Below are positions 1-9,920 of a stretch of 60,627 nt of DNA, piece by piece; the stretch's first letter is position 1, and each line of letters begins with the position of its first letter. The position numbers and the translations under genes are program-made. The stretch lies in NCBI RefSeq assembly GCF_021606685.1, contig NZ_WKCB01000028.1, forward strand, positions 1 to 60,627, in the 5' to 3' direction. The notes beneath the pieces are model-generated. The model was not told where the DNA came from and did not search any database. It was given only the letters and a program-made list of their open reading frames with translations. The DNA is from Pseudomonas syringae (GTDB lineage Bacteria; Pseudomonadota; Gammaproteobacteria; Pseudomonadales; Pseudomonadaceae).

Positions 1-69
1 CGATAGCGGTGGGTCAGCTACAGATAAGCTGACTGATCCACCGCCATCGGGGGCAAGCCCCCTCCCACA
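1..69. repeat. REP doublet (partial), GTGGGAGGGGGCTTGC family
   Basis: The right arm (46-69, read ATCGGGGGCAAGCCCCC then TCCCAC) is complete. The left arm lies beyond the window edge. The inner part carries a GTCAGCT/AGCTGAC inverted repeat typical of the spacers of this family. It sits just downstream of pilT. Confidence 0.8.
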
Positions 70-94
70 TTTGATTTTTATTGTGTGAAAAATC

Positions 95-1129
95 TCATAT
101 GTCTGTAGGCACCCTCGCCTGCGCCCTCGCCTCTTCGTGGCTAACCACGCCCGCAACGACCAACGCCTTCAAACTCATATCCAACGTCTTCATCCCCAGC
201 GCCCCACCGGTCTGAATCGCCGAAACCATCTGCGCCGCCTTGTCCTCGCGGATCAAATTGCGAATGGCCGGCGTGCCCAGCATGATTTCATGGGCCGCCA
301 CGCGCCCGCCGCCGAGCTTCTTCACCAGCACCTGAGACACCACCGCCTGCAGCGACTCCGACAACATCGTGCGCACCATGGCCTTTTCCCCCGCCGGGAA
401 CACGTCCACCAGCCGGTCCACGGTCTTTGCCGCCGACGTGGTGTGCAGTGTGCCTAGGACCAAGTGCCCCGTCTCCGCCGCGGTCAGCGCCAGGCGGATG
501 GTTTCCAGGTCGCGCAGTTCGCCCACCAGAATCACGTCCGGGTCTTCGCGCAGCGCCGAGCGCAGGGCGGTGGAAAAACTATGGGTATCGCGGTGAACCT
601 GGCGCTGGTTAATCAGCGCGGTTTTTGGCGTGTGGATAAATTCGATAGGGTCTTCCAGCGTGAGGATGTGCTGACGACGATGCTGATTGAGGTAGTCGAT
701 CATCGCCGCCAGGGTGGTGGACTTGCCGGAGCCGGTGGGCCCGGTGACCAGCACCAGGCCGCGCGGCAACTGCGCGATACGCCGGAACATCTCCCCCAGG
801 CCGAGGCTTTCCAAGCTGCGGACCTGGGAGGGAATGGTGCGAAACACCGCGCCCATGCCGCGATCCTGCTGGAATACGTTGACGCGAAAGCGCGCAACAC
901 CGGGCAGCTCGAAGGCAAAATCCGTATCAAGAGATGTTTCGAAATCCTTTTGTTGGTGCTGGTTGAGCAGCGGGCTCAATAAGTCCACAACGTGCGAGGG
1001 TAAAAGTACCGGCCAATCCAGGGGCCAGACCTCGCCATCGATCCTCAGCATCGGCGCCACACCGGCGGACAAATGCAGGTCCGAGGCGCCACGGCGCACG
1101 CCGGCCACCAGCAGTTCAGTGATATCCAT
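95..1129 (-). CDS. pilT: Type IV pilus retraction ATPase PilT
   Basis: PilT is the cytoplasmic hexameric ATPase that depolymerises pilin during type IV pilus retraction and twitching. The 344-aa product starts MDITELLVAGVRRGASDLHLS. It shows a Walker A motif (GPTGSGKST), an Asp/Walker B region (ILVGELRDLETI), a His box (GTLHT) and the PilT-type AIRNLIRE motif near the C-terminus. A start 60 codons further upstream is open but adds non-homologous sequence reaching into yggS, so 1129 is chosen; 344 aa is the usual family length. It is divergent from yggS with only 57 bp between starts. In P. aeruginosa pilU follows pilT; here the window ends and pilU cannot be judged. Confidence 0.96.
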   Translation of the reverse strand: MDITELLVAGVRRGASDLHLSAGVAPMLRIDGEVWPLDWPVLLPSHVVDLLSPLLNQHQQKDFETSLDTDFAFELPGVARFRVNVFQQDRGMGAVFRTIPSQVRSLESLGLGEMFRRIAQLPRGLVLVTGPTGSGKSTTLAAMIDYLNQHRRQHILTLEDPIEFIHTPKTALINQRQVHRDTHSFSTALRSALREDPDVILVGELRDLETIRLALTAAETGHLVLGTLHTTSAAKTVDRLVDVFPAGEKAMVRTMLSESLQAVVSQVLVKKLGGGRVAAHEIMLGTPAIRNLIREDKAAQMVSAIQTGGALGMKTLDMSLKALVVAGVVSHEEARAQARVPTDI

Positions 1130-1186
1130 AGGGCTTTCCATTTCCAGTAGAATGCCGCGGACTCCATATCCACGGGCGCATCTTGA

Positions 1187-1873
1187 ATGTCGACGATAGC
1201 AGACAACATCGGCCAGGTTAGCCAGCGCATCCGCGCCGCAGCCGACGCCGTGCAACGTGACGCAAGCAGCATCCACCTGCTGGCCGTGAGCAAGACCAAA
1301 CCCGCGCAAGCCGTGCGCGAGGCCTACGCCGCCGGGATGCGCGACTTTGGCGAGAATTATCTGCAGGAAGCCCTGGGCAAACAGGCTGAATTAACCGACC
1401 TGCCCTTGAGTTGGCACTTCATTGGCCCCATTCAATCGAACAAGACTCGCGCGATCGCCGAGAACTTCGCCTGGGTGCATTCCGTGGACCGCCTGAAAAT
1501 TGCACAACGCTTGTCCGAACAACGCCCGGCCGACCTGCCACCGTTGAATATCTGCATCCAGGTCAATGTCAGTGGCGAAGCCAGCAAGTCCGGCTGTACG
1601 CCCGCCGACCTGCCGGCCCTGGCCAATGCGATCAGTGCGCTGCCGCGTGTAAAGCTGCGCGGTCTGATGGCGATCCCTGAGCCGACGGACGATCGGGCCG
1701 CACAGGACGCAGCGTTCGCGACGGTACGTGACCTGCAAGCCGGTTTGAACCTGGCGCTCGACACACTTTCCATGGGCATGAGCCACGACCTCGAGTCGGC
1801 CATCGCCCAAGGCGCCACCTGGGTGCGCATCGGTACCGCCCTGTTTGGCGCCCGCGACTACGGCCAGCCGTGA
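1187..1873 (+). CDS. yggS: YggS-family PLP homeostasis protein
   Basis: This is a 228-aa single-domain fold-III PLP-binding protein (YggS/PROSC family). Family members have no known catalytic activity and act in pyridoxal-phosphate and amino/keto-acid homeostasis. The PLP lysine is predicted in LLAVSKTKP (K36), and the C-terminal GMSHDLESAIAQGATWVRIGTALFG phosphate-binding stretch is present in conserved form. It lies 33 bp upstream of proC in the same direction, a linkage conserved across many bacteria, so cotranscription is likely. Confidence 0.95.
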   Translation: MSTIADNIGQVSQRIRAAADAVQRDASSIHLLAVSKTKPAQAVREAYAAGMRDFGENYLQEALGKQAELTDLPLSWHFIGPIQSNKTRAIAENFAWVHSVDRLKIAQRLSEQRPADLPPLNICIQVNVSGEASKSGCTPADLPALANAISALPRVKLRGLMAIPEPTDDRAAQDAAFATVRDLQAGLNLALDTLSMGMSHDLESAIAQGATWVRIGTALFGARDYGQP

Positions 1874-1906
1874 AATGGCTGACTTCCATCTGAGTAAGGA
1901 CCTGTC

Positions 1907-2725
1907 ATGAGCAACACGCGTATTGCCTTTATCGGCGCCGGTAACATGGCGGCCAGCCTGATCGGAGGCCTGCGGGCCAAGGGCCTGGAAGCCGCGCAGA
2001 TCCGCGCCAGCGACCCCGGCGCCGAGACCCGGACCCGCGTCGCAGCCGAGCACGGCATCGACACCTTCGCCGACAACGCCGAAGCCATCCAGGGCGTCGA
2101 CGTGATTGTGCTGGCGGTCAAGCCGCAAGCCATGAAAGCCGTGTGCGAAAGCCTGCGCCCGAGCCTGCAGCCGCACCAACTGGTGGTATCCATCGCCGCC
2201 GGCATCACCTGCGCCAGCATGAACAACTGGCTCGGCACGCAGCCGATCGTGCGCTGCATGCCCAACACCCCGTCGCTGCTGCGCCAGGGCGTGAGCGGCC
2301 TGTACGCCACCGCCCAAGTGAGCGCCGAACAGCGCAGCCAGGCCCAGGAGCTGCTGTCCGCCGTGGGCATCGCCCTATGGCTGGAGCAGGAGCAGCAATT
2401 GGACGCGGTCACCGCCGTGTCCGGCAGCGGCCCGGCGTACTTCTTCCTGCTGATCGAGGCCATGACCGCCGCCGGCGTGAAACTGGGCCTGAGCCGCGAA
2501 ATCGCCGAGCAACTGGCCGAGCAGACGGCCCTGGGCGCCGCGCACATGGCGGTCGGCAGTGACGTGGACGCCGCCGAACTGCGCCGTCGCGTGACCTCGC
2601 CGGGCGGCACCACGCAAGCAGCCATCGAATCGTTCCAAACCGGGGGCTTTGAAGCCCTGGTGGAAAAAGCGCTGGGTGCCGCGGCACACCGTTCGGCTGA
2701 AATGGCCGAGCAACTGGGCAAATAG
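1907..2725 (+). CDS. proC: Pyrroline-5-carboxylate reductase
   Basis: ProC catalyses the last step of proline synthesis, NAD(P)H-dependent reduction of pyrroline-5-carboxylate. The 272-aa protein opens with a Rossmann nucleotide site (IAFIGAGNMAASLIGGL). It carries the family signature in its C-terminal half (residues around RRRVTSPGGTTQAAIE). The ATG at 1907 follows an AAGGA ribosome site. It sits between yggS and yggT, 39 bp before the latter. Confidence 0.97.
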   Translation: MSNTRIAFIGAGNMAASLIGGLRAKGLEAAQIRASDPGAETRTRVAAEHGIDTFADNAEAIQGVDVIVLAVKPQAMKAVCESLRPSLQPHQLVVSIAAGITCASMNNWLGTQPIVRCMPNTPSLLRQGVSGLYATAQVSAEQRSQAQELLSAVGIALWLEQEQQLDAVTAVSGSGPAYFFLLIEAMTAAGVKLGLSREIAEQLAEQTALGAAHMAVGSDVDAAELRRRVTSPGGTTQAAIESFQTGGFEALVEKALGAAAHRSAEMAEQLGK

Positions 2726-2764
2726 TCGTCCCCTACCTGCAACCGGACTCGATAGGAAACAAAC

Positions 2765-3352
2765 ATGCTCGGAATCAATGACGCTGCCGTCTTTATCATC
2801 CAGACCCTGGGCAGCCTGTACCTGCTGATCGTGCTGATGCGCTTTATCCTGCAACTGGTGCGGGCGAACTTCTACAACCCGCTGTGCCAGTTCGTGGTCA
2901 AGGCCACTCAGCCGCTGCTCAAACCGCTGCGCCGGGTGATCCCCAGCCTGTTCGGCCTGGACATGTCGTCGCTGGTGCTGGCGCTGCTGCTGCAGATCCT
3001 GCTGTTCGTGGTGATCCTGATGCTCAACGGCTACCAGGCCTTCACGGTGCTGCTGTTGCCGTGGGCGCTGATCGGGATTTTCTCGCTGTTCCTGAAGATC
3101 ATTTTCTGGTCGATGATCATCAGCGTGATCCTCTCGTGGGTCGCACCGGGCAGCCGCAGCCCGGGCGCCGAGCTGGTGTTCCAGATCACCGAGCCGGTGC
3201 TGGCGCCGTTCCGCCGCCTGATCCCCAACCTGGGCGGCCTGGATATCTCGCCGATCTTCGCGTTTATCGCGATCCAGCTGCTGCAAAGCTGGGTGATCCC
3301 GCGCCTGGCGTTCTATGCGTTCATGCCTAAGGAACTGTTCGGCCTGATCTGA
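2765..3352 (+). CDS. YggT family integral membrane protein
   Basis: This 195-aa hydrophobic protein has two tandem YggT repeats. Each carries a membrane helix pair and a short conserved block (NPLCQFVVKATQPLLKPLRRVIP near residue 40 and ITEPVLAPFRRLIPNLGGLD near residue 145). The family lies next to proC in many proteobacteria and cyanobacteria, with suggested roles in osmotic tolerance or envelope or thylakoid organisation. The biochemical function is unknown. It is the last gene of the yggS-proC-yggT run, followed by a REP doublet. Confidence 0.92.
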   Translation: MLGINDAAVFIIQTLGSLYLLIVLMRFILQLVRANFYNPLCQFVVKATQPLLKPLRRVIPSLFGLDMSSLVLALLLQILLFVVILMLNGYQAFTVLLLPWALIGIFSLFLKIIFWSMIISVILSWVAPGSRSPGAELVFQITEPVLAPFRRLIPNLGGLDISPIFAFIAIQLLQSWVIPRLAFYAFMPKELFGLI

Positions 3353-3367
3353 CACGCGGTAAAAAAT

Positions 3368-3469
3368 GTGGGAGGGGCGGTGCGACGACTCGACTTGCTC
3401 CCGATTGTGGTGGATCAGTCAGCTCATCTGTAGCTGACCCACTGCAATCGGGAGCAAGCCCCCTCCCAC
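3368..3469. repeat. REP doublet with 16-nt block in left arm
   Basis: The outer arms are GTGGGAGGGG at the left and the CCCCCTCCCAC complement at the right. The left arm carries CGGTGCGACGACTCGA (3378-3393) in place of a single G before CTTGCTCCCGAT. The right arm lacks this block. The spacer contains GTCAGCT...AGCTGAC. The same variant recurs at 49566. Confidence 0.85.
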
Positions 3470-3569
3470 ATTTTATATCTGTGTATGAATTGAATCCGTG
3501 CAGGCCTTTGCTTGCCGCTAGGGTCCCCGCTCTTTAGACTTACGCCTCATTTAAACGAGAGCAGGGTCG

Positions 3570-4709
3570 ATGCCAGCTGCCTTTCCCCCCGATTCTGTTG
3601 GACTGGTTGCGCCCCAAATGGCGCACTTCAGCGAACCCCTGGCCCTGGCCTGCGGCCGTTCGCTGCCTGCCTATGACCTGATCTATGAAACCTATGGCCA
3701 GCTGAACGCCACGGCGAGCAACGCCGTGCTGATCTGCCACGCCTTGTCCGGCCATCATCACGCTGCCGGTTTCCACTCGGTCGACGAGCGCAAGCCTGGC
3801 TGGTGGGACAGCTGCATCGGCCCCGGCAAGCCCATCGACACCAATAAGTTCTTTGTGGTCAGCCTGAACAACCTCGGCGGCTGCAACGGCTCCACCGGCC
3901 CCAGCAGCCTCAACCCGGAAACCGGCAAGCCGTTCGGCGCCGACTTCCCGGTGCTCACGGTGGAAGACTGGGTGCACAGCCAGGCGCGCCTCGCCGACCT
4001 GCTGGGCATCAACCAATGGGCCGCCGTGATCGGCGGCAGCCTCGGCGGTATGCAAGCCCTGCAATGGACCATCACCTACCCGGACCGCGTGCGCCATTGC
4101 CTGGCCATCGCCTCGGCGCCAAAACTGTCGGCGCAGAACATCGCCTTCAACGAAGTGGCGCGCCAGGCCATCCTCACCGACCCCGAGTTCCACGGCGGGT
4201 CGTTCCAGGAAGCCGGTGTGATCCCCAAGCGCGGGCTGATGCTGGCGCGGATGGTCGGGCATATCACCTACCTGTCCGATGACTCCATGGGCGAAAAATT
4301 CGGCCGTGGGCTCAAGAGCGAAAAGCTCAACTACGACTTCCACAGCGTCGAGTTCCAGGTGGAAAGCTACCTGCGTTATCAGGGCGAGGAGTTCTCCGGC
4401 CGTTTCGACGCCAACACCTACCTGCTGATGACCAAGGCCCTGGACTACTTCGACCCGGCCGCCAACCACGACGACGACCTGGCGAAAACCTTCGAGGGCG
4501 CCACGGCCAAGTTCTGCGTGATGTCGTTCACCACCGACTGGCGTTTCTCGCCAGCCCGCTCACGTGAGCTGGTGGACGCCTTGATGGCCGCCCGTAAAGA
4601 CGTCTGCTACCTGGAGATCGATGCACCGCAAGGCCACGACGCCTTCCTGATCCCGATCCCGCGCTATCTGCAGGCCTTTGGCAACTACATGAACCGCATA
4701 ACTCTGTGA
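3570..4709 (+). CDS. metX: Homoserine O-acyltransferase MetX
   Basis: MetX acylates L-homoserine, the first committed step of methionine synthesis. The 379-aa protein is an alpha/beta hydrolase-fold enzyme with the oxyanion/HGWG-like region ([14 protein letters not shown]) and the nucleophile elbow [12 protein letters not shown]. The C-terminal His lies in PQGHDAFL. Homologues annotated acetyltransferases can use succinyl-CoA instead, and pseudomonad MetX enzymes are reported as succinyltransferases, so the acyl donor is left open. metW follows after 7 bp, the usual metXW pair. Confidence 0.95.
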   Translation: MPAAFPPDSVGLVAPQMAHFSEPLALACGRSLPAYDLIYETYGQLNATASNAVLICHALSGHHHAAGFHSVDERKPGWWDSCIGPGKPIDTNKFFVVSLNNLGGCNGSTGPSSLNPETGKPFGADFPVLTVEDWVHSQARLADLLGINQWAAVIGGSLGGMQALQWTITYPDRVRHCLAIASAPKLSAQNIAFNEVARQAILTDPEFHGGSFQEAGVIPKRGLMLARMVGHITYLSDDSMGEKFGRGLKSEKLNYDFHSVEFQVESYLRYQGEEFSGRFDANTYLLMTKALDYFDPAANHDDDLAKTFEGATAKFCVMSFTTDWRFSPARSRELVDALMAARKDVCYLEIDAPQGHDAFLIPIPRYLQAFGNYMNRITL

Positions 4710-4716
4710 GAACGCC

Positions 4717-5337
4717 ATGAGAGCCGACCTGGACATCATCCAAGAATGGATACCCGCCGGCAGCCGCGTGCTCGATCTGGGCTGCGGCGATGGCGAACTG
4801 CTGAGCTGGCTGCGCGACAACAAGCAAGTCACCGGCTACGGCCTGGAAAACGACCCGGACAACATCGCCCAGTGCGTGGCCAAGGGCATCAACGTGATCG
4901 AGCAGGACCTGGACAAGGGCCTGGGCAACTTTGCCAGCAACAGCTTCGACATCGTGGTGATGACTCAGGCCCTGCAGGCGGTGCACTACCCGGACCGGAT
5001 CCTCGACGAAATGCTGCGCGTCGGCCGCCAGTGCATCATCACGTTCCCCAACTTCGGGCACTGGCGCTGCCGCTGGTACCTGGCCACCAAGGGCCGCATG
5101 CCGGTGTCGGACTTCCTGCCCTACACCTGGTACAACACGCCGAACATCCACTTCTGCACCTTCGAAGACTTCGAAGCGCTGTGTGGCGAGCGTGAGGCCA
5201 AGGTGATCAACCGCCTTGCCGTCGATCAACAGCACCGCCATGGCTGGGCGAGTAAGCTATGGCCCAATCTGTTGGGCGAAATCGGTATTTACCGGGTCAG
5301 CAGTCCTGGCCTGACGGACCACAAGATTGCCGTCTAA
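4717..5337 (+). CDS. metW: Methionine biosynthesis protein MetW
   Basis: The 206-aa protein has a class I methyltransferase-like fold, with a SAM-type glycine motif near the N-terminus (VLDLGCGDGELLSWL). MetW is almost always paired with metX and is required for methionine synthesis in several proteobacteria, probably by supporting MetX; no methyl transfer reaction is established. The ATG at 4717 lies 7 bp after the metX stop. Confidence 0.94.
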   Translation: MRADLDIIQEWIPAGSRVLDLGCGDGELLSWLRDNKQVTGYGLENDPDNIAQCVAKGINVIEQDLDKGLGNFASNSFDIVVMTQALQAVHYPDRILDEMLRVGRQCIITFPNFGHWRCRWYLATKGRMPVSDFLPYTWYNTPNIHFCTFEDFEALCGEREAKVINRLAVDQQHRHGWASKLWPNLLGEIGIYRVSSPGLTDHKIAV

Positions 5338-5358
5338 TCATTTTCAAGAGGGACGATC

Positions 5359-5796
5359 ATGAGTCGCCTGGCTGTTTTTCTACTCACCGCCTGCCTGGGC
5401 GCCAGCGCCGTGGCCGCGGACGCTATCGACGGTAACCGCCAGAAAGAATTCGGCGATATCACCGTGCATTACAACACCTTCACTTCCAGCTTCCTGCAGC
5501 CGGAAACCGCCCAGGCCGTCGGCGTGGTGCGCAGCAAGAACAAAGGCTTGATCAATGTGTCGGTGGTCAAGGGGGTGACCCCGGTGGCCGCGCAGGTGAC
5601 CGGCACCATCAAGGACTTGAGCGGCAAGAGCGAAATACTCACGTTCAAGCAGATCACCGAGAAAGGTGCGATCTATTACCTCGCGCCCTACTCCGTGCCG
5701 CAGCAGGAATACAGGACGTTCACCATCAATGTTGAAAGCGGGGGCAAGGCCCACGGTTTCAGTTTCGTCCAAGAACTTTTCCCGGCCGACAAATGA
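5359..5796 (+). CDS. DUF4426 domain protein, exported
   Basis: This is a 145-aa protein with a clear Sec signal peptide ([20 protein letters not shown], cleavage likely after ASAVAA near residue 20). The mature part is beta-rich and matches the DUF4426 type, whose function is unknown. It starts 21 bp after metW and its stop overlaps the rdgB start by 4 bp (ATGA). It is therefore likely part of a metX-metW-DUF4426-rdgB-hemW transcript. A periplasmic location is inferred. Confidence 0.85.
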   Translation: MSRLAVFLLTACLGASAVAADAIDGNRQKEFGDITVHYNTFTSSFLQPETAQAVGVVRSKNKGLINVSVVKGVTPVAAQVTGTIKDLSGKSEILTFKQITEKGAIYYLAPYSVPQQEYRTFTINVESGGKAHGFSFVQELFPADK

Positions 5797-6386
5797 ACCT
5801 GACACAACTCGTACTGGCCAGCCATAACGCCGGCAAACTCAAAGAACTCCAGGCCATGCTCGGCGACTCCGTGCAATTGCGCTCGATTGGCGAGTTCAGC
5901 CAGGTGGAGCCGGAAGAAACCGGCCTGTCGTTCGTCGAGAACGCCATCCTCAAGGCGCGCAATGCCGCACGCATTTCGGGCCTGCCGGCGCTGGCGGATG
6001 ACTCGGGGCTGGCTGTGGATTTTCTCGGCGGCGCGCCCGGCATCTACTCGGCACGTTATGCCGACGGCAAAGGCGACGCGGCCAACAACGCCAAGCTGCT
6101 CGACGCGCTCAAGGACGTACCGGACGCGATGCGCGGCGCACAGTTCGTCTGCGTGCTGGCCCTGGTGCGCCATGCCGATGACCCGCTGCCGATCTTGTGC
6201 GAAGGCCTGTGGCACGGGCGCATCCTGCACGCGGCCAGTGGTGAGCACGGTTTTGGCTATGACCCGCTGTTCTGGGTGCCGGAACGTAACGTTTCCAGCG
6301 CCGAACTGAGCCCGGCCGACAAGAACCAGATCAGCCACCGCGCCCGCGCAATGGATTTGCTGCGCCAACGCCTGAGCCTGAAATGA
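5793..6386 (+). CDS. rdgB: XTP/dITP pyrophosphatase (non-canonical purine NTPase)
   Basis: RdgB/HAM1 hydrolyses dITP, XTP and ITP to monophosphates and keeps deaminated purines out of DNA. The 197-aa protein begins with the family signature [14 protein letters not shown]. It continues with [21 protein letters not shown] and [11 protein letters not shown]. It overlaps the preceding gene and hemW by ATGA junctions, indicating translational coupling. Confidence 0.96.
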   Translation: MNLTQLVLASHNAGKLKELQAMLGDSVQLRSIGEFSQVEPEETGLSFVENAILKARNAARISGLPALADDSGLAVDFLGGAPGIYSARYADGKGDAANNAKLLDALKDVPDAMRGAQFVCVLALVRHADDPLPILCEGLWHGRILHAASGEHGFGYDPLFWVPERNVSSAELSPADKNQISHRARAMDLLRQRLSLK

Positions 6387-7585
6387 CCCAGAACACCTCT
6401 GCGCAGCCGCTGATCCACGGTGGCGCGCAAACACCTCGGGCGGCCCTGCCTGTGCTGCCGCCTCTGGCGCTGTATATCCATATCCCGTGGTGCGTGCGCA
6501 AATGCCCCTATTGCGACTTCAACTCCCACACCGCCAGTAAAGTGCTGCCGGAAGAAGAGTATGTGGACGCGTTGCTGGCGGACCTTGATCAAGACCTGCA
6601 CGCGGTTTACGGGCGCGAGCTGAGTTCGATCTTCTTTGGCGGCGGTACGCCGAGCCTCTTCAGCGCGGCCGCGCTGGGCCGCTTGCTCAAGGGCGTGGAA
6701 GCGCGTATTGCGTTTGCAGCCGATATCGAAATCACCCTGGAAGCCAACCCCGGCACGTTCGAACAAGAGAAGTTCGTGGCGTACCGCGCTCTGGGGATCA
6801 ATCGCCTGTCGATCGGCATCCAGAGTTTCCAGCAGCAAAAGCTTGAGGCCCTGGGCCGCATCCACAATGGCGACGAAGCCGTGCGTGCCGCCGGCATGGC
6901 CCGCCAGGCCGGGTTCGACAACTTCAACCTGGACCTCATGCATGGCCTGCCCGATCAGTCTCTGGAAGATGCCCTGAGCGACCTGCGCCAGGCCATCGCG
7001 CTCAAGCCCACGCACTTGTCCTGGTATCAGCTGACCCTGGAGCCCAACACCGTGTTCTGGAACCAGCCGCCCGCGCTGCCGGAGGACGACACCTTGTGGG
7101 ATATCCAGGAAGCCGGCCAGGCACTGCTCGCCGAACACGGTTATGCGCAATATGAAGTGTCGGCTTATGCCCAACCGGGCCGCCCGGCGCGGCATAACCT
7201 GAACTACTGGGCCTTCGGTGACTTTATTGGCATCGGCGCCGGTGCACACGGCAAGCTCAGCCATCCGGACGGGCGCATTGTGCGCACCTGGAAAACCCGA
7301 GCGCCGAAGGACTACCTCAACCCAGCCAAAAGCTTTCAGGCGGGTGCGAAGGAGCTGACCAACGAGGAGCTGCCATTCGAGTTCCTGATGAACGCGTTGC
7401 GCCTCACCGAAGGCGTCGACGCGAGGCTCTACGCCGAGCGTACTGGCCTCGATCTGGCCAGCCTGGATGAAGGCCGTCGCGAGGCAGAACAAAGTGGCTT
7501 AATGCAGGTCGAACCGTCACGCCTGGCGGCGACCGACCGCGGGCAACTCTTTCTCAATGACCTGTTGCAGAAGTTTTTGAGCTGA
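6383..7585 (+). CDS. hemW: HemW, radical SAM heme chaperone
   Basis: The 400-aa protein belongs to the HemN-like radical SAM family. It has the CxxxCxxC cluster motif C37-x3-C41-x2-C44 ([11 protein letters not shown]) and the GGGTPS SAM-binding motif. HemW proteins are heme chaperones and lack coproporphyrinogen dehydrogenase activity. The C-terminal HemN domain is present ([17 protein letters not shown]). The ATG overlaps the rdgB stop. Confidence 0.93.
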   Translation: MTQNTSAQPLIHGGAQTPRAALPVLPPLALYIHIPWCVRKCPYCDFNSHTASKVLPEEEYVDALLADLDQDLHAVYGRELSSIFFGGGTPSLFSAAALGRLLKGVEARIAFAADIEITLEANPGTFEQEKFVAYRALGINRLSIGIQSFQQQKLEALGRIHNGDEAVRAAGMARQAGFDNFNLDLMHGLPDQSLEDALSDLRQAIALKPTHLSWYQLTLEPNTVFWNQPPALPEDDTLWDIQEAGQALLAEHGYAQYEVSAYAQPGRPARHNLNYWAFGDFIGIGAGAHGKLSHPDGRIVRTWKTRAPKDYLNPAKSFQAGAKELTNEELPFEFLMNALRLTEGVDARLYAERTGLDLASLDEGRREAEQSGLMQVEPSRLAATDRGQLFLNDLLQKFLS

Positions 7586-7603
7586 TCGCTCTAAGGAAAT
7601 CGA

Positions 7604-7927
7604 ATGGATTTGGTACTCGACCTGCTCGCCACCGTATCCCGCTGGAGCCGCAGCAACCTGTCGGAAATCTCCCTGGCCCTCGTCGGCTGCCTGCTGGTGC
7701 TGTTTGGCGCCGATATCAAAGGCTGGGTGGAAGCGCGCTTGGGCAGCATCGCAGGCGCATTGCGCGTCCCGTTAATGGCATTGGTGTGCATGATCGGCAG
7801 CGGCGCGGCGTTGATCTACGCCACGCCGTGGATTGTACGGGGGTTGAGCCAGTTCAATAACTACAGCCTGGCGCCGGTGTTGATCGTGGTACTGGTACTG
7901 ATCGGTGTAGTCGCCGACCGCCGCTGA
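7604..7927 (+). CDS. DUF3392 family membrane protein
   Basis: This small 107-aa membrane protein has about three hydrophobic segments (residues about 25-40, 52-75 and 85-103). It matches the DUF3392 type of unknown function. It follows hemW by 18 bp, with AAGGA before the ATG, and ends the rightward run before a REP doublet. Confidence 0.8.
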   Translation: MDLVLDLLATVSRWSRSNLSEISLALVGCLLVLFGADIKGWVEARLGSIAGALRVPLMALVCMIGSGAALIYATPWIVRGLSQFNNYSLAPVLIVVLVLIGVVADRR

Positions 7928-7952
7928 TCCTGAGCAAAACGTCGATACAAAT

Positions 7953-8040
7953 GTGGGAGGGGGCTTGCCCCCGATGGCGGTGGACCAGTCACTGTTTGTG
8001 GTGACTGACACTCCGCTATCGGGGGCAAGCCCCCTCCCAC
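7953..8040. repeat. REP doublet, GTGGGAGGGGGCTTGC family
   Basis: Complementary arms GTGGGAGGGGGCTTGCCCCC and its reverse complement flank a spacer with GGACCAGTCAC...GTGACTGACAC. It lies between the convergent DUF3392 and trmB genes, where the paired arms could form a long hairpin in either transcript. Confidence 0.85.
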
Positions 8041-8069
8041 ATTTGATTGCATTTCAAGCTAATGGTGAG

Positions 8070-8795
8070 TTACGCCAACTTCTCGAACTTCAGATCCCAC
8101 ACCCCATGCCCCAACCGCTCGCCACGGCGTTCGAACTTGGTGATAGGGCGTTCAGCCGGGCGTGGCACGCATTTGCCGTCTTCCGCCAGGTTGCGATAGC
8201 CGGGGGCGACGTTCATCACTTCCAGCATGTATTCCGCGTAGGGTTCCCAGTCGGTGGCCATGTGCAGGATACCGCCCACTTTCAGCTTGCTGCGCACCAG
8301 CTCCGCGAAGGAGGCCTGGACGATGCGGCGCTTGTGGTGGCGGGCTTTGTGCCAGGGGTCCGGGAAGAACAGCATCAGGCGGTCGAGGCTGTTGTCGGCG
8401 ATGCAACGGTTGAGCACTTCGATCGCGTCGCAGTCATACACGCGCAGGTTGGTCAGGCCTTGGGTCAGCACACCGTTGAGCAGCGCGCCGACACCTGGGC
8501 GGTGAACTTCCACGCCGATAAAGTCCTGGTCCGGCGCAGCAGCCGCCATTTCCAGCAGGGAGTGGCCCATGCCGAAGCCGATTTCCAGGGAGCGCGGGGC
8601 CGAACGGCCGAACACCTGGTCGTAGTCCACCGGCGCATCCGCCAGCGGCAACACGAACAGCGGCGTACCTTGCTCCAGGCCTTTTTGCTGGCCTTCGGTC
8701 ATGCGACCGGCGCGCATCACAAAGCTCTTGATGCGGCGGTGCTTGGACTCGTCACCTTCTTCCACGGTGTTCGGCGTTTCGTTTGATTCAGTCAT
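8070..8795 (-). CDS. trmB: tRNA (guanosine(46)-N7)-methyltransferase
   Basis: TrmB makes m7G46 in the tRNA variable loop. The 241-aa protein has the SAM-binding motif [15 protein letters not shown], an [17 protein letters not shown] motif and the C-terminal [17 protein letters not shown] block. The ATG at 8795 (MTESNETPN) is preferred to the in-frame TTG one codon upstream. The start is 9 bp after the thiG stop, so the two are probably cotranscribed. Confidence 0.95.
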   Translation of the reverse strand: MTESNETPNTVEEGDESKHRRIKSFVMRAGRMTEGQQKGLEQGTPLFVLPLADAPVDYDQVFGRSAPRSLEIGFGMGHSLLEMAAAAPDQDFIGVEVHRPGVGALLNGVLTQGLTNLRVYDCDAIEVLNRCIADNSLDRLMLFFPDPWHKARHHKRRIVQASFAELVRSKLKVGGILHMATDWEPYAEYMLEVMNVAPGYRNLAEDGKCVPRPAERPITKFERRGERLGHGVWDLKFEKLA

Positions 8796-8804
8796 CAATG
8801 GCTC

Positions 8805-9599
8805 TTACTTGATCAGACCATCCAGCGGCGAGGAGGCGCTGGCGTAGAGTTTTTTCGGCATGCGACCGGCGAGGTAGGCCAGGCGGCCTGCGACGATCGC
8901 GTGGTTCATGGCTTGCGCCATCAGAATCGGTTGCTGGGCGTGGGCGATGGCCGAGTTCATCAGCACCGCGTCGCAGCCCAGTTCCATGGCGATGGTGGCG
9001 TCGGAGGCAGTGCCCACGCCCGCGTCCACCAGCACAGGGATCTTGGCTTCTTCGAGGATGATCTGCAGGTTGTACGGGTTGCAGATGCCCAGGCCCGAGC
9101 CGATCAGACCGGCCAGCGGCATCACCGCGATGCAGCCGATTTCCGCCAGTTGACGGGCGATGATCGGGTCATCGCTGGTGTAGACCATCACGTCGAAGCC
9201 TTCCTTGACCAGTGTTTCAGCGGCCTTGAGGGTTTCGATCACGTTGGGGAACAGGGTTTTCTGGTCAGCCAGCACTTCCAGCTTCACCAGGTTGTGGCCG
9301 TCGAGCAGCTCACGGGCCAGGCGGCAGGTGCGCACGGCTTCGATGGCGTCGTAGCAACCGGCAGTGTTCGGAAGGAAGGTGTAGCGGTCCGGTGACAGCA
9401 CTTCGAGCAGGTTCGGCTCGCCTTCAATCTGGCCAAGGTTGGTGCGGCGCACGGCAAAGGTGACGATCTCGGCACCCGAGGCTTCGATGGCCAGGCGGGT
9501 TTCTTCCATGTCGCGGTACTTGCCGGTGCCGACCAGCAGACGGGACTGGTAAGTACGACCGGCCAGGACGAAGGGCTTGTCGCTACGAACGATGCTCAT
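8805..9599 (-). CDS. thiG: Thiazole synthase ThiG
   Basis: ThiG builds the thiazole phosphate of thiamine from deoxyxylulose phosphate, dehydroglycine and ThiS thiocarboxylate. The 264-aa (beta/alpha)8 protein starts [21 protein letters not shown]. It shows [13 protein letters not shown] and the [26 protein letters not shown] phosphate-binding region in its C-terminal half. A 30-codon upstream extension is open but overlaps the thiS intergenic region and is rejected. thiS lies immediately upstream. Confidence 0.96.
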   Translation of the reverse strand: MSIVRSDKPFVLAGRTYQSRLLVGTGKYRDMEETRLAIEASGAEIVTFAVRRTNLGQIEGEPNLLEVLSPDRYTFLPNTAGCYDAIEAVRTCRLARELLDGHNLVKLEVLADQKTLFPNVIETLKAAETLVKEGFDVMVYTSDDPIIARQLAEIGCIAVMPLAGLIGSGLGICNPYNLQIILEEAKIPVLVDAGVGTASDATIAMELGCDAVLMNSAIAHAQQPILMAQAMNHAIVAGRLAYLAGRMPKKLYASASSPLDGLIK

Positions 9600-9648
9600 G
9601 GGAAATCCTCGTAATGGGGTGAGGTTCTGCAGAATCCGGGGTAAGCGA

Positions 9649-9849
9649 CTAGCCGCCGCCGATGGCGTGCACCACTTCGACCTGGTCACCTTCGGTGAGG
9701 GCGGTGTCGGCGTGCAGGCTACGCGGGACGATATCCAGATTGAGCTCTACTGCGACGCGACGCCCGGTCAAATCCAGACGGGTCAGCAGGGCCGCAACGG
9801 TTTCACCGTCGGGCAGTTCAAAGGATTCGCCGTTCAACTGAATGCGCAT
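9649..9849 (-). CDS. thiS: Sulfur carrier protein ThiS
   Basis: This is a 66-aa ubiquitin-like sulfur carrier beginning [15 protein letters not shown] and ending in the required Gly-Gly tail (HAIGGG). The terminal glycine is adenylated and thiocarboxylated to donate sulfur to ThiG. The reading frame is open far upstream, but the conserved protein begins at 9849. It lies 49 bp upstream of thiG in the same direction. Confidence 0.95.
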   Translation of the reverse strand: MRIQLNGESFELPDGETVAALLTRLDLTGRRVAVELNLDIVPRSLHADTALTEGDQVEVVHAIGGG

Positions 9850-9920
9850 GCCACGGGCCGCCATCGTTTTTAGGGGCCCGCATTCTAGCCCGATTGAGGT
9901 TGTGGGCCCAAGCCCCCCGG

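Noticed and set aside
3474..3569. SAM-binding riboswitch ahead of metX
   Set aside because: The 96-bp leader shows no convincing conserved core or paired stems of any SAM riboswitch class by eye.
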